Of a DNA stretch of 64,000 bases, positions 47,023 to 57,310 are shown piece after piece. A program made the translations under genes and the position numbers. The stretch lies in contig NZ_SZQL01000001.1 in the NCBI RefSeq assembly GCF_005233845.1, positions 421,304 through 485,303 on the forward strand, written 5' to 3'. The stretch comes from Ilyomonas limi. Lineage in GTDB: Bacteria; Bacteroidota; Bacteroidia; Chitinophagales; Chitinophagaceae. How positions within the stretch are numbered: the first letter of the stretch is position 1; each line of letters begins with the position of its first letter. Under the pieces are notes generated by a model. It worked only from the letters and a program-made list of their open reading frames with translations. It was not told where the DNA came from and did not search any database.

Positions 47023-48120
47023 ATGGTTTACAAAGCAATCGGCTTAATGAGTGGTTCTTCTCTGGATGGTTTGGATATTGTTTTTGCTGAATTATCGGAG
47101 CAGCGTGGCAAGTGGAGCTACGAAATACAAGCTGCCGAAACAATGCCATACAATGCACATTGGAAGAAGGCTTTAGCCAGCGCTACACAACTTACAGCTT
47201 ACGATTATCTGCAGCTCCATGCAGCGTATGGAAAGCATTTGGGAGAGGCAGTAAATGCATTTATAGATAAATACAACCTGCATCACCAGGTGCAATTGAT
47301 AGGCTCGCACGGGCACACCGTTTTTCATGCGCCGGATAAAGGCTTTACCGCACAGTTGGGCGATGGCGCAACAGTTGCTGCCACTACGGGCATCAATGTC
47401 ATCGGCGATTTGCGTACAATGGATGTGGCGCTGGGCGGGCAAGGTGCACCCATTGTGCCGATGGGCGAAAAGCTCCTTTTTGAAGAGTATAATTTATTGC
47501 TGAATATTGGCGGCATTGCTAATTTGTCTTACCGCGAAAACGATCGGTATATTGCTTTTGATATTTGTCCGGCCAACGCTATCTTAAACAAACTCGCCGC
47601 CGCTACAGGAATGGAGTATGATACAGGCGGCAACCTTGCTGCCACCGGCACTGTAAACGAAGCTTTATTACAGCAATTAAATGCGCAGCCGTATTATACT
47701 TTGCAACCTCCCAAATCGTTAGATAACGGTTTTGGCTATGCAAAAATGTATCCGCTCGTTCAATCTTTTTCTTTATCTGCCAGCGATGCTTTACGTACTT
47801 ATACCGAGCATATTGCTATGCAGGTGAGCAACAGTATATGGCATATTGGGCAAATGCCATCAACTACAACATTGCAACTGTTGATTACCGGTGGCGGTGG
47901 TTTTAATACTTTTTTAGTAGAAAGAATACAAGCTGCCGTTGAGAAATATAATATAGAAGTAGTGTTGCCCCCGGCTGAAGTAATTAATTATAAAGAAGCT
48001 TTAATCATGGCACTGCTGGGCGTACTTCGCTGGCGCGAAGAAAACACAGTGCTTGCATCTGTTACCGGCGCTTTGCGCAGCAGCATTGGCGGTGCGGTGT
48101 GGATAGGATTGGAGGCGTAG
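47023..48120 (+). CDS. anmK: Anhydro-N-acetylmuramic acid kinase
   Basis: A 365-residue sugar kinase of the AnmK family, which recycles murein by converting anhydro-MurNAc to MurNAc-6-phosphate. Visible are AIGLMSGSSLDGLDI at the N-terminus, QLIGSHGHTVFHAP, QLGDGATVAATTGI, DVALGGQGAPIVPMGEKLLF, LLLNIGGIANLSY, FDICPANAILN and ITGGGGFNTFLVERI. The start at ATG 47023 is chosen because the family begins with this motif. No other murein-recycling gene is adjacent. Confidence 0.95.
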   Translation: MVYKAIGLMSGSSLDGLDIVFAELSEQRGKWSYEIQAAETMPYNAHWKKALASATQLTAYDYLQLHAAYGKHLGEAVNAFIDKYNLHHQVQLIGSHGHTVFHAPDKGFTAQLGDGATVAATTGINVIGDLRTMDVALGGQGAPIVPMGEKLLFEEYNLLLNIGGIANLSYRENDRYIAFDICPANAILNKLAAATGMEYDTGGNLAATGTVNEALLQQLNAQPYYTLQPPKSLDNGFGYAKMYPLVQSFSLSASDALRTYTEHIAMQVSNSIWHIGQMPSTTTLQLLITGGGGFNTFLVERIQAAVEKYNIEVVLPPAEVINYKEALIMALLGVLRWREENTVLASVTGALRSSIGGAVWIGLEA

Positions 48121-48361
48121 CGTGATTGTTAATGAGTAAAAGGTCGTTTAAAAAAAGTAGCCTGCAATATTGAAATAAATAACTGCTTTTAAAGTATTAT
48201 AAACTCGCCATCGCTTCATTTTATTCACAATAAATGCTTATAGCTTCTTAAAACGTACCATAAAAGAATTGAAGTATAAACTTTTAGTAATTTTTTGCAT
48301 TCTTCTTCGTTTATACATTGTTTGCTTTGAATAATTTTTCAATTCAAAACAACAACCTGTT

Positions 48362-48775
48362 ATGTATAAATTGATTTTTTTTGCAAGTATCATTTGTTTT
48401 ATTGCATCCTGCAAAAGCGATCCATCAACTATTGACACTAAAGCTTATGAATCACAAAAGCAAAGTCTTGCTGATAAAGAAAAAACAAACCCACTGGCTT
48501 TTTTGCATGTAAAAAGTGAGTACCATAAAAACTGGATTGGGCAAACGGTGGTGAGTGGTACTATCACCAACACTGCTACTGTTAGCAGCTACAAGGATGT
48601 GCGGTTAAAAATGCTTTGCTATGATAAGCTTAATAAAATGGTTGAAGAGCACGAAGATGTGCTGGATGCAATTATAAAACCTAATACGAGCAGGAATTTT
48701 AAATTGCGCTATCGCCTGCCGCGTACTACCGATAGTATTGCCTTAAGCATCATGAGTGCAGCGGTGCATGAGTAA
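48362..48775 (+). CDS. Putative lipoprotein of unknown function
   Basis: A 137-residue protein with signal IFFASIICFIASC and lipobox FIASC. After a charged helix (AYESQKQSLADKEKTNPLAFL) comes a beta-sandwich-like domain: VVSGTITNTATVSSYKDVRLKMLCYDK and TSRNFKLRYRLPRTTDSIALSI. The pattern resembles FxLYD-type domains that stabilise envelope proteins, but this is a loose comparison. Single gene. Confidence 0.75.
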   Translation: MYKLIFFASIICFIASCKSDPSTIDTKAYESQKQSLADKEKTNPLAFLHVKSEYHKNWIGQTVVSGTITNTATVSSYKDVRLKMLCYDKLNKMVEEHEDVLDAIIKPNTSRNFKLRYRLPRTTDSIALSIMSAAVHE

Positions 48776-48889
48776 AAGCTTAATTAATATATAATTATTG
48801 TGTTAATCAAACAGCATCAATTATATTAAATACAATAGCATTACTCGGCAACATTGATGGGCCGTGTAATGCTAAAGTGAATGCGCATT

Positions 48890-49261
48890 TTACTCTACCG
48901 TTAACTGCTTGGTGGTATTAATAGCTATTTTTTTTTCAAACTTGTCATTACCGGTTTGAAGTACAATACTGTAAGTGCCTTCACCTAATTGTTCAAGATT
49001 AAATACCGCGCTTTGTGCGTATTCACCTTTCACCAGTTTGCCTTCATACACTTCATTTCCTTGTTCATCCTGCATCGTTACGTCTATAGCATCGGGTAAT
49101 TCGCTGATGGCTGTAACAATTACTTTTGTACCGGTTGTAACTACAGTGGCATTAAGAGTAGGAGCCATTGTCTGTTGCATCTTTTTTTTGCCGGTTGCAG
49201 GGTTTGCAAATGAGCAGAGCGTAGTAGCTATGCAAGCTGCGATAATAAATAACTTTTTCAT
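48890..49261 (-). CDS. Small exported beta-sandwich protein
   Basis: A 123-residue protein from the ATG at 49261, chosen over the upstream ATG at 49321 because it gives a clean signal peptide (KLFIIAACIATTLCSFANP). The mature part carries about seven strands: TLNATVVTTGTKVIVTAI, DAIDVTMQDEQGNEVYEGKLVKG, LGEGTYSIVLQTGNDKFEKKI. It looks like the DUF3244/secretion-tail-like fold seen in Bacteroidota, but without a carrier protein. No function can be assigned. Confidence 0.75.
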   Translation of the reverse strand: MKKLFIIAACIATTLCSFANPATGKKKMQQTMAPTLNATVVTTGTKVIVTAISELPDAIDVTMQDEQGNEVYEGKLVKGEYAQSAVFNLEQLGEGTYSIVLQTGNDKFEKKIAINTTKQLTVE

Positions 49262-49515
49262 GTCTTGTTGTTTTTTGGGTTTTTTAAAATGGGTTTCTGT
49301 ATTATAGGATGCTGCGTGCAAAAGATATGTTGCCTGCCTGTTGCTGCAAAAAGTGGTGTTCTTTATTATTGGTTAATAAACCGGATAAATGGTAAAATGA
49401 GCTGAGTTAAATAATAAAAATTATTCAATGCCGGCAGATAATTAAGCCTGTTACTTGTGTGTTGGGCGCTAAATAAATTGTATTTATTATTACATTTAAA
49501 AGCAATCTTCCCCTA

Positions 49516-50370
49516 ATGAGAAGCGAAGAAGACATACTATCCCTTATTCTGAACGTTGCTGAAAACGATGAAAGAATCAGGACGGTTTTACTCACCGGCT
49601 CGAGAGTCAATCCCAATGTAATTAAAGACAAACTGCAGGACTTTGATGTTATCTATATTGTTACTAAGATAAACACATTCACACAAGACCATAACTGGAT
49701 AAATGTGTTTGGCGAAAAGCTCATCATGCAATTGCCCGACGAGATGACGATTGGTGAAAGAGACAGTCACGCCTTCCATTATTTAATGCTTTTTACTGAT
49801 GGTAACCGGATTGATTTAACACTGGTTCCATTGGATAAACTGAATATTTTACTACAGGAAAGCTTATTGAAAGTATTGTTGGATAAAGATGATGTAATTA
49901 AAAACCTTCTGGCGCCAAATGAAAAAAGTTACCTTATTAAGCCACCAACAGCAAAAGAATTTAAAGACTGTTGTAATGAATTCTGGTGGGTGAGTACCTA
50001 TGTGGCAAAGGGCTTGTGGCGCAAAGAAATAATATATGCTACAGCAATGCTGGAAGGCCCGGTCAGGAGCATGTTCTTACAAGTAATAGAATGGCATATC
50101 GGTATAAAAACCGGCTTTACCGTATCTTTTGGTAAATGCGGGCGAAATGCACAACGCTATCTTTCGCCCGGACTTTATAATCAAATACTTGCTACTTATT
50201 CCAATAATAGCATAGATTATATATGGAATGCTTTGCTCTTAATGGCAGCTTTATTTAATGAGCTGGCAAATGAAATTGCAGGTAATCTAAACTTACCTTA
50301 TAACAATGAAGAAGCTAATAATGTAATAAGCTATCTTAAACAGCTATATGCAATGCCGAAAGACGCATAA
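49516..50370 (+). CDS. Aminoglycoside 6-adenylyltransferase-like nucleotidyltransferase
   Basis: A 284-residue protein of the ANT(6)/AadS family. The nucleotidyltransferase core is present: TVLLTGSRVNPN, then the metal-binding LQDFDVIYIV, a third acidic position in GNRIDLTLVP, and the C-terminal domain EFWWVSTYVAKGLWRKE, VIEWHIGIKTGF and SFGKCGRNAQRYL. Clinical members adenylate streptomycin. Chromosomal relatives are widespread in soil Bacteroidota, and resistance here is not proven. No mobile element lies beside it. Confidence 0.85.
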   Translation: MRSEEDILSLILNVAENDERIRTVLLTGSRVNPNVIKDKLQDFDVIYIVTKINTFTQDHNWINVFGEKLIMQLPDEMTIGERDSHAFHYLMLFTDGNRIDLTLVPLDKLNILLQESLLKVLLDKDDVIKNLLAPNEKSYLIKPPTAKEFKDCCNEFWWVSTYVAKGLWRKEIIYATAMLEGPVRSMFLQVIEWHIGIKTGFTVSFGKCGRNAQRYLSPGLYNQILATYSNNSIDYIWNALLLMAALFNELANEIAGNLNLPYNNEEANNVISYLKQLYAMPKDA

Positions 50371-50396
50371 ACTGCTACTATACAAAAATATTCAGT

Positions 50397-52871
50397 TTAT
50401 AAACCTTGCAGATCATATTTTTTTCCAGCTATGGTATTAAACTTTAAAATATAATAACCTTTATTATCCTTTGTTGGCTTGGCACTAATACCTTGTATAG
50501 TAAATGGTGTAGATGCTCTTACAATACAAGTTGCACTATTGCCAGCCTCAATCACCGCATTGGCGAGGCGATGTGCTTTCCAGTTGATGTTTACCGTGTA
50601 ATTCCCTCGTGCTCTCAATCCACTTACGCTTCCTTCCTGCCAGGCATCGGGCAGTGCAGGCAGCAGGTGCAGCTCGCCCAAATGACTTTGCAACAGCATC
50701 TCCGTCATGCCTGCGATACCACCAAAGTTGCCATCAATCTGGAAGGGTGGGTGTGCATCAAATAAATTAGGGTAAGCGCCGCCATGCGCACCATAATTCG
50801 TTGCATTCTCCCTCGTCAGGCGCAGCAAATTCCTGAATAAGGTATAAGCATGATTACCATCCAGCAATCTTGCCCAGAAGTTCACCTTCCATGCAAGGCT
50901 CCAGCCGGTGCCTTCATCGCCTCTTAATTCTAAGGTGCGCTTTGCAGCATTTGCCAACTCAGGCGTGGTTAAAGGCGAGATTTGTGTTGCGGGATGCAGT
51001 GCATACAAGTGCGACACATGCCGGTGGTGTGGCTCCACATCCTCGAAATCTTTATACCACTCCTGCAGGTTGCCTTTTTTACCAATCTGAAAAGGGTATA
51101 ATTTTTCTTTCTTTACTGCCAGTTCATTTACAAATGCGGCATCCACATTCAGCACTTTTGCTGCTGCAATACAGTTGGCAAACAAATCGCGGATGATGCT
51201 CATATCCATCGTGGTGGCAATTGATACTGAGCATTTATTACCCGCACTATCGTAAAATAAATTTTCCGGGCTCATTGCCGGCGCAGTTACTAAGTAATTG
51301 TGCCAGGGAACCAGCCATGCAAGGCTAAACTGTGCGGCTTCTTTCATTAGCGGGTAAGCAGTATCTTTTAAGAATTGCTTATCGTTGGTAAACAAATAAC
51401 GCTCCCACAAGTCGCGGCACATCCAGTTGCCGCCCATCGTCCAGTTTGCCCATACCGGGTCGCCCTGTCCATAATGCCCTACCGGGTTGGCCAGCGCCCA
51501 AATGTCGGTGTTGTGATGCGCTACAAAACCCGGCAGGTTGTAGTATGTTTTAGCAACGTTTTTTCCTTTTACGGCAAGGTGTTGCGTAAGTGCATACACC
51601 GGCTCGTGCAATTCCGAAAGGTTGGTTACTTCAGCCGGCCAATAGTTCATTTCGGTGTTAATATTGATGGTATAGTTGGAACTCCAGGGCGCGCGTAATT
51701 CTTTATTCCATATACCCTGCAGGTTGGTAGCAATACCGCCTTTGCGCGATGCTGCAATCAATAAATAACGCCCAAACTGAAAGTACAACTGTTCTAATCC
51801 GGGATCGTTAGCACCCGCTGAATATGCCTCCAGCCGTTCATCTGTCGGAAGCAGATGGTTCTTTCCAACTGTATCTTTTAATTGCAACGAAACGCGGTTG
51901 AAATACTGATGATAATAATCTTCATGCTGTTCTAATAATGTTGCATAAGCAATGCCTGCTGCCTTTTGCAAGTAATCTTTCGCCAGTTTATTTTCGTCTT
52001 TACCTTCTTTATCGGGGCATTTATCAAAGCCGTTGAAGGACGTAGCTGACGAAAGGAGTAATATGACCTCATCAGCATTTTGTATGTGAAGGCCTGCCGT
52101 ATCTGTATTGCAGGTGCCACCATTGCAGATGGCTTTCAATCTTACCTGAAAACGCATTCCCGCACAGTCACTGGTATCGGTATAGCTTACCGGCGGATTG
52201 TGTACACTGGCATAATTAGGATCGGCATTGGCGGGCGCTTTGCCCTGCAAAATATAGTCGTTATTATCCGTTGTAATAGTATAATGTAGTTGGCTGGAAA
52301 GTTGAAGCAACAGGTTCAATGCACCTTTTTTGCTGGCAGTCAGTTTCATTACCATCACATCAGCCGGTGCCGAGGCAAATACCGTTCTGGTGTATTGCAC
52401 ACCATTCATGTTGTAAGTGGTAGTACTAATTGCATCACTGATGTTTAACTCGCGCAAATAATTACTGCTTGCCACGTTGCTGTCTGCATAAAATTGTTGC
52501 AGGTGCAAATCTGCCATTGGCAAATACGATTGTGTATAGGCACCTTGTATATGCCGGAGCAGGTCGGCTGCTTTTACATAGTTTTCTTCTTTCAGTAATG
52601 CCTCACGTACCTGCGGCAGATAGGGCGCTGCATGTACATTGGGCGTGTCGTTGTATGGGCCGCCACTCCATAAAGAGCTTTCATTCAGTTGTATCAATTC
52701 ATTTGTTACATTACCAAATATCATTGCTCCCAGTCTGCCATTACCAACAGGCAATGCTTCGGTCCATTGTGTTGCGGGCTTGTTGTACCACAGCTTTAAA
52801 CTGTCCTGTGCAAAGCTTTCATTGATACAACAAAAGCAAATAATAACAATAAAAAAATTACGGCAGCGCAT
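50397..52871 (-). CDS. GH95 alpha-L-fucosidase-type glycoside hydrolase
   Basis: An 824-residue exported enzyme (signal [14 protein letters not shown]). Family GH95 motifs are in order: [73 protein letters not shown], and [19 protein letters not shown] with [14 protein letters not shown]. It probably removes alpha-1,2-linked L-fucose, or a related galactosyl residue, from glycans in the periplasm. Together with the GH20-like gene on the other strand, it suggests use of fucosylated glycans. Confidence 0.95.
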   Translation of the reverse strand: MRCRNFFIVIICFCCINESFAQDSLKLWYNKPATQWTEALPVGNGRLGAMIFGNVTNELIQLNESSLWSGGPYNDTPNVHAAPYLPQVREALLKEENYVKAADLLRHIQGAYTQSYLPMADLHLQQFYADSNVASSNYLRELNISDAISTTTYNMNGVQYTRTVFASAPADVMVMKLTASKKGALNLLLQLSSQLHYTITTDNNDYILQGKAPANADPNYASVHNPPVSYTDTSDCAGMRFQVRLKAICNGGTCNTDTAGLHIQNADEVILLLSSATSFNGFDKCPDKEGKDENKLAKDYLQKAAGIAYATLLEQHEDYYHQYFNRVSLQLKDTVGKNHLLPTDERLEAYSAGANDPGLEQLYFQFGRYLLIAASRKGGIATNLQGIWNKELRAPWSSNYTININTEMNYWPAEVTNLSELHEPVYALTQHLAVKGKNVAKTYYNLPGFVAHHNTDIWALANPVGHYGQGDPVWANWTMGGNWMCRDLWERYLFTNDKQFLKDTAYPLMKEAAQFSLAWLVPWHNYLVTAPAMSPENLFYDSAGNKCSVSIATTMDMSIIRDLFANCIAAAKVLNVDAAFVNELAVKKEKLYPFQIGKKGNLQEWYKDFEDVEPHHRHVSHLYALHPATQISPLTTPELANAAKRTLELRGDEGTGWSLAWKVNFWARLLDGNHAYTLFRNLLRLTRENATNYGAHGGAYPNLFDAHPPFQIDGNFGGIAGMTEMLLQSHLGELHLLPALPDAWQEGSVSGLRARGNYTVNINWKAHRLANAVIEAGNSATCIVRASTPFTIQGISAKPTKDNKGYYILKFNTIAGKKYDLQGL

Positions 52872-53071
52872 GGTGTTTTATTTTGGATGAAATGGATTGT
52901 AAAATAAGCAACATCATTTAATGTGAGTGCTATAGTTAGTTTTTTATAAACAACAGGTAATGTTATTGCGGTTTGCAGGTATTGATGTGTGGGTTTATTA
53001 TCAGCAAACATTTATTCAATTTGCAGCAATATGCATAACGGTAGTGTTTTATATTTACCAAAACATACCTT

Positions 53072-54172
53072 ATGAGAATACTACTGGCTATTGCTTGCTT
53101 CTTTTGTTTGCCGCTGTTGTATGCGCAAGAAAATCTGGATAGTTTATTACCTGTCCGTGGTTTTTGTATAGGCGCACCGAAGCCGCAGGATGTGGATGCT
53201 TTTGTGAAGTTTATAAAAGAAGAATTGGCTTCACGAAAGGTAAATACGCTTATACTGCGGGTAGATTATAATTACCAATATCAATCGCACCCCGAGCTGC
53301 GGGATAGTGTTGCACTGAGTAAAGCCGATGTAGAAAAGATGGTAAAAGTGTGTAACGAGAATGGCATTCAGCTAATACCGCAGATTAACCTGTTGGGACA
53401 TCAAAGCTGGGCAAATAAAACCGATAAACTGCTGACTGTATATCCGCAGTTTGATGAAACACCGTGGGTACAAATGCCTGCCAGATACGAGTGGCCCAAT
53501 GCCGATAAGTTGTATTGTAAAAGCTATTGTCCGCTGCATCCTGACGTGCACAAAGTAGTGTTTGAGGTGGTGGATGAATTATGCGATGCTTTTAAAACAA
53601 ACGCTTTTCATGCAGGCATGGATGAAGTATTTTATCTGGGTGAAGATAAATGTCCGCGTTGTAGTGGCAGAGATAAAGCGGAGTTATTTGCTAATGAAGT
53701 AAGATTGATCCGCGACCATCTTGCACAAAAAAACCGCAGGCTGTGGATTTGGGGCGACAGGCTAATAGATGGTAAAACTACCGGACTGGGCGAATGGGAA
53801 GCCAGCTACAACAATACGTACCGCGCCATTGATATGATACCAAAAGATGTGGTGATTTGCGATTGGCATTATGAGCGCGCCGATAAAACGCCGGTGTATT
53901 TTGCTATGAAAGGATTGGATGTGGTGACGTGTCCCTGGCGCAAGCCCGCACTGGCAATTATTCAAACAGATGATATGGTCAACTTCAGGCAACAATCTTC
54001 TAAAGAAATGCAACCACACTTTGCCGGCATGATGCAAACCGTGTGGAGCGATGCCCGGTCTTTTTTAGATGGTTTTTACGGCAATAAAAAAGACAATAAA
54101 GGCGGAGACAGCACGCCGTGGGATTGCTTTAGAGCCATGTATAGCAAGATAGATAGCTTGCCACAGCAATGA
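53072..54172 (+). CDS. Exported GH20-like family protein
   Basis: A 366-residue protein with signal peptide (CFFCLPLLYAQ) and a TIM-barrel catalytic domain like family 20 beta-N-acetylhexosaminidases: RGFCIGAPKPQDVDAFVKFI, LILRVDYNYQYQ, GIQLIPQINLLGHQSWA, and the Asp-Glu pair in AFHAGMDEVFYLGEDKC. A CPRC Cys pair follows the catalytic Glu. The N-terminal GH20b domain is absent, and the chain is shorter than typical hexosaminidases, so the substrate may differ. It is divergent from the GH95 gene with a 200-bp gap. Confidence 0.85.
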   Translation: MRILLAIACFFCLPLLYAQENLDSLLPVRGFCIGAPKPQDVDAFVKFIKEELASRKVNTLILRVDYNYQYQSHPELRDSVALSKADVEKMVKVCNENGIQLIPQINLLGHQSWANKTDKLLTVYPQFDETPWVQMPARYEWPNADKLYCKSYCPLHPDVHKVVFEVVDELCDAFKTNAFHAGMDEVFYLGEDKCPRCSGRDKAELFANEVRLIRDHLAQKNRRLWIWGDRLIDGKTTGLGEWEASYNNTYRAIDMIPKDVVICDWHYERADKTPVYFAMKGLDVVTCPWRKPALAIIQTDDMVNFRQQSSKEMQPHFAGMMQTVWSDARSFLDGFYGNKKDNKGGDSTPWDCFRAMYSKIDSLPQQ

Positions 54173-54290
54173 TATAAGCTGCAAGCCGCGAGCAGTGAAC
54201 AGAAAGCATACTATGACTTAATTGAAAATGATATAAAATATCAGCGCTTGTTTTTGCTGATAAATATTGGTATGGAATGGCTTAATGCAC

Positions 54291-54399
54291 TAAAAGAAAA
54301 AAGCCCTCCCTAAGAATAGGGACGGCCTCTAACGATTGCTTGCCATATGAAAATTTATATATACTGAGGTATATCTTCTTGTTTGACACTGCAAATATA
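54291..54399 (-). ncRNA. Candidate small RNA with its own promoter and terminator
   Basis: On the minus strand a -7 box TATATTTG (54399-54392) precedes about 90 nt that end in a 10-bp stem with one G-G mismatch (54303-54312 with 54317-54326) and a TTTTTTCTTTT tract. The predicted transcript carries no ORF longer than five codons. It lies in the 503-bp gap between two plus-strand genes, antisense to neither. It matches no RNA family that I recognise. Confidence 0.45.
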
Positions 54400-54407
54400 G
54401 GAAGGAA

Positions 54408-54423
54408 GTTTAAACGTTTAAAC
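54408..54423. promoter_or_regulatory. Perfect 16-bp palindrome at the small-RNA promoter
   Basis: GTTTAAAC occurs twice in tandem (54408-54415 and 54416-54423), making a 16-bp palindrome exactly where the -33 region of the candidate small-RNA promoter would lie. It may be an operator. Confidence 0.45.
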
Positions 54424-54675
54424 ATTTAATGAAAATATTTTTTAAAATTCCTGTTTTTGGCTTCCTTTTAACTGTTTGCTACCCCGGCAACTGGGAGTTA
54501 GTAGGTTATTAATTAAATTATTTTTCTATTTTAAAGGGGGATGTAATACACCCCGATAATGCGCTGCCAGAGAGGATCTCGCCATTTGGATGTTAATAGG
54601 CTATTTTAAATACATTTAAATAATCATGCATTTACTTACATTAGTAGGCATATTTTATACAATACTTTCATTATA

Positions 54676-55776
54676 ATGAATTTATACAAAATTACTTCGC
54701 AACTAAGACGGGGCATCCTGTTGCTTGCTGTACAGAGCCTGGGATTCACGGCTTTTGCTCAAAGCGTAGATAATCTGAAGCTCAAAGATTATCGTCCCCT
54801 TTCTATTTACAAAGTGCCACAAACAAAGGTGGACAAAGCAAAGTATCCGGTGATTGATTTCCATTCGCACGATTACCCAAAAACTGATGCAGCAGTGGAT
54901 GAATGGGTGCATATAATGGATGAGGCAGGTATTGCCAAATCAATTATTTTATCTTATGCAACCGGTGCCACATTCGATTCGGTGGTGGATAAATATGCCC
55001 GCTATAAAGACCGTTTTGATGTTTGGTGCGGCTTTGACTATACGGGCATGGATAAGCCGGATTGGGGTAAGCGGGCGGTAGCGGAACTGGAAAGATGCTA
55101 CAAAAAAGGAGCGCGTGGCGTAGGCGAACTGGGCGATAAAGGTTTAGGTGAATTTTATTCCCTACCTACGCCCGGCTGGGGTATGCATATTGATGATGTG
55201 CGCATGAAACCATTGCTGAAGCGATGCGGAGAGTTGCACATGCCCATCAGCATACACGTTAGCGAGGATGCGTGGATGTATCTACCCGCAGATTCCACTA
55301 ATGATGGGTTGATGAATGCCGCTACCTGGCATGTAGATATGACAAAAAAGGGTATGCTGAATCATGACGAACTAATAGCCACGCTGGAGCACTCGGTAAG
55401 AGACAATCCCAATACTACATTTATTGCCTGCCACCTGGCAAATACCTGTTCCGATTTAAGCCAGTTAGGCAGACTGCTCGATCAATATCCTAACCTGTAT
55501 GCCGATATAGCTGCCCGCTATGGAGAGCTGGCGCCTATTCCCCGCTATGTACACCAGTTTTTAGAGAAGTACAACAATCGCATTGTATATGGTACCGACA
55601 TGGGCTATGCAAAAGATATGTATCAAACTACATTCAGGATTTTAGAATCGGCTGATGAGCATTTTTATGAATACGACCGCTTTGGCTATCATTGGCCACT
55701 GTATGGATTGTATTTAACAGATACTACACTCCAAAAGATTTATTCCGGTAATGGTAAACAAATCCTATCAAAGTAA
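54676..55776 (+). CDS. Exported amidohydrolase-family protein (PF04909)
   Basis: A 366-residue TIM-barrel protein with signal (SLGFTAFAQ). Metal ligands are visible as HxH in VIDFHSHDYP, His in ISIHVSED, His in FIACHLANTC and Asp in VYGTDMGYAK. It belongs to the same broad family as the protein at 10377-11369 but is only distantly alike. Nearby glycosidases suggest action on a sugar lactone or an acylated sugar, which is inference only. Confidence 0.85.
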   Translation: MNLYKITSQLRRGILLLAVQSLGFTAFAQSVDNLKLKDYRPLSIYKVPQTKVDKAKYPVIDFHSHDYPKTDAAVDEWVHIMDEAGIAKSIILSYATGATFDSVVDKYARYKDRFDVWCGFDYTGMDKPDWGKRAVAELERCYKKGARGVGELGDKGLGEFYSLPTPGWGMHIDDVRMKPLLKRCGELHMPISIHVSEDAWMYLPADSTNDGLMNAATWHVDMTKKGMLNHDELIATLEHSVRDNPNTTFIACHLANTCSDLSQLGRLLDQYPNLYADIAARYGELAPIPRYVHQFLEKYNNRIVYGTDMGYAKDMYQTTFRILESADEHFYEYDRFGYHWPLYGLYLTDTTLQKIYSGNGKQILSK

Positions 55777-56080
55777 TACTTGCTTTAAGACTGTTTTAGA
55801 TGGAGTTGTCAACAACAGTTTATACCATTTTCAAACAAATGGCATACTATGTTTCTGTTTATAATTTAATATCAAAGCCTGCTGCTTTCATCGGGTAAAT
55901 GGGTTTACACATACACATTTACAAGGTGTGTTTGCTTTTAAATAGCTCAATTATAAAGATTAGCAGCAAAAGAAATTTGCATTAAAATCCGGCTGACTTC
56001 AGTTGGGTTTTAATGCTTACTATTTATAGGGCAATATCCTGTTGAGTAGATAAACATAAAGCCTGTTAAACTCCGGTACT

Positions 56081-56275
56081 ATAAGTGTTCGAAACCTGGG
56101 ATATTATAAGTTTTCAGCTTGTCATTGCGAACGGAGTGAAGCAATCTGTGAGTTGTAGAAAAATCAAGATGAGCCATTAAGCTTTGATTTACAGCTAAGC
56201 ATAGACTGCTTCGTAAACCCGCAGCGAGGATATTATTCTACTTTCAAACATAAAATTCATGTTTCGAACACTTAT
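56081..56275. repeat. MITE-like palindromic element containing the dispersed repeat, copy 2
   Basis: Perfect 15-bp terminal inverted repeats, ATAAGTGTTCGAAAC (56081-56095) and its complement (56261-56275), bound a 195-bp element. Inside, 56121-56233 is a second copy of the palindromic repeat found at 23728-23838. The element has no ORF. The rest of the 55777-56453 gap shows nothing I can name. Confidence 0.6.
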
Positions 56276-56453
56276 GCTCCGGTAATGCTATAATTACAAA
56301 CACCCGAAACAGTTATATTTACTGTAAAAGACTTCATCAAACAGCAATATTTTGCAGTAATCAGGCAGCAAATAAATTATAAAAACCAGTAAAAATTGCC
56401 TGGTGCAGGAAAAGCTTATACAAGATTGGGTTGGTGTTTGCTAAAAAAAGGGT

Positions 56454-57209
56454 ATGGGAAAGGAGTACAAAAATGAGCAGGCCGACTTTCTGAAATCTAA
56501 AAATAAATGGCGGGCTTTATTTGCAGAATGTTGGGGTACTTTTTTGTTGGTATTGGCGGGCGCTGGTGCGGTGGTTGCCTCCAAACTCACGGGTGAAGTT
56601 TCTAAAGGTATGGAAGTAGTGGCGCCGGGTATTATGGTGATGACGATCATCTACTTTATGGGCGCAGTAAGTGGTGCGCACATCAACCCGGCAGTAACGG
56701 TTGCTTTTGCCCTCCGGCGGCATTTCCCCTGGGCAAGGGTGCCTTTTTATATTGCTGCACAAATAACAGGGGCTGTGCTGGCGGCTGCTTTTTTAAAGAG
56801 CTTGTTTGGCCCGGTGGGCGACGTGGGTGCTACCGTTCCGCATCATCTGGATAGCTATTGGCAGTTGTTTGTTTTGGAAACGCTGCTGACCACCGGATTG
56901 GTGAATACAATACTGGGCACAGCGTCTGGCCCGGGCAATGTAGGAAACAATGGCGCCATTGCTATTGGTGGATACATTGCTTTATCGGGCTTGTGGGCAG
57001 GCGCCTTAACCGGCGCTTCGATGAATGCTGCCAGAACACTGGGACCAGATATTGTAAGAGGTGATTTTTCTACCACCTGGATATATGTAATTGCCACTTT
57101 TGTTGGAGGCATTATTGCAGTAGGTTTTGAATGGATACTAAAAGGCAGGCCCAGCCGGCACGCCGATGAGGAAGCTCAGGGCGGCGCAAAGATGAAAGAT
57201 GCGGGGTAA
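56454..57209 (+). CDS. Aquaporin/glycerol-facilitator family channel with a NAA second motif
   Basis: A 251-residue MIP channel with six membrane helices. The first half-helix motif is canonical (SGAHINPAVTVAFALRRHF). The second reads GASMNAARTLGP, with Ala where nearly all relatives have Pro. The aromatic/arginine filter Arg follows. The first helix starts FAECWGTFLLVLAGAG. N- and C-terminal tails are charged and unusual for the family. It probably conducts water or small neutral solutes; selectivity cannot be read. A small acidic protein gene follows 101 bp later. Confidence 0.92.
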   Translation: MGKEYKNEQADFLKSKNKWRALFAECWGTFLLVLAGAGAVVASKLTGEVSKGMEVVAPGIMVMTIIYFMGAVSGAHINPAVTVAFALRRHFPWARVPFYIAAQITGAVLAAAFLKSLFGPVGDVGATVPHHLDSYWQLFVLETLLTTGLVNTILGTASGPGNVGNNGAIAIGGYIALSGLWAGALTGASMNAARTLGPDIVRGDFSTTWIYVIATFVGGIIAVGFEWILKGRPSRHADEEAQGGAKMKDAG

Positions 57210-57310
57210 AGAGAAATTTGAGATAGGTATTAAAAAACATATTTATCCTCGTTCTTTTGTTGGCTGTGTATATGAGCAGTGAAGGAGTTAATGTATTTAA
57301 AATGTAAACT

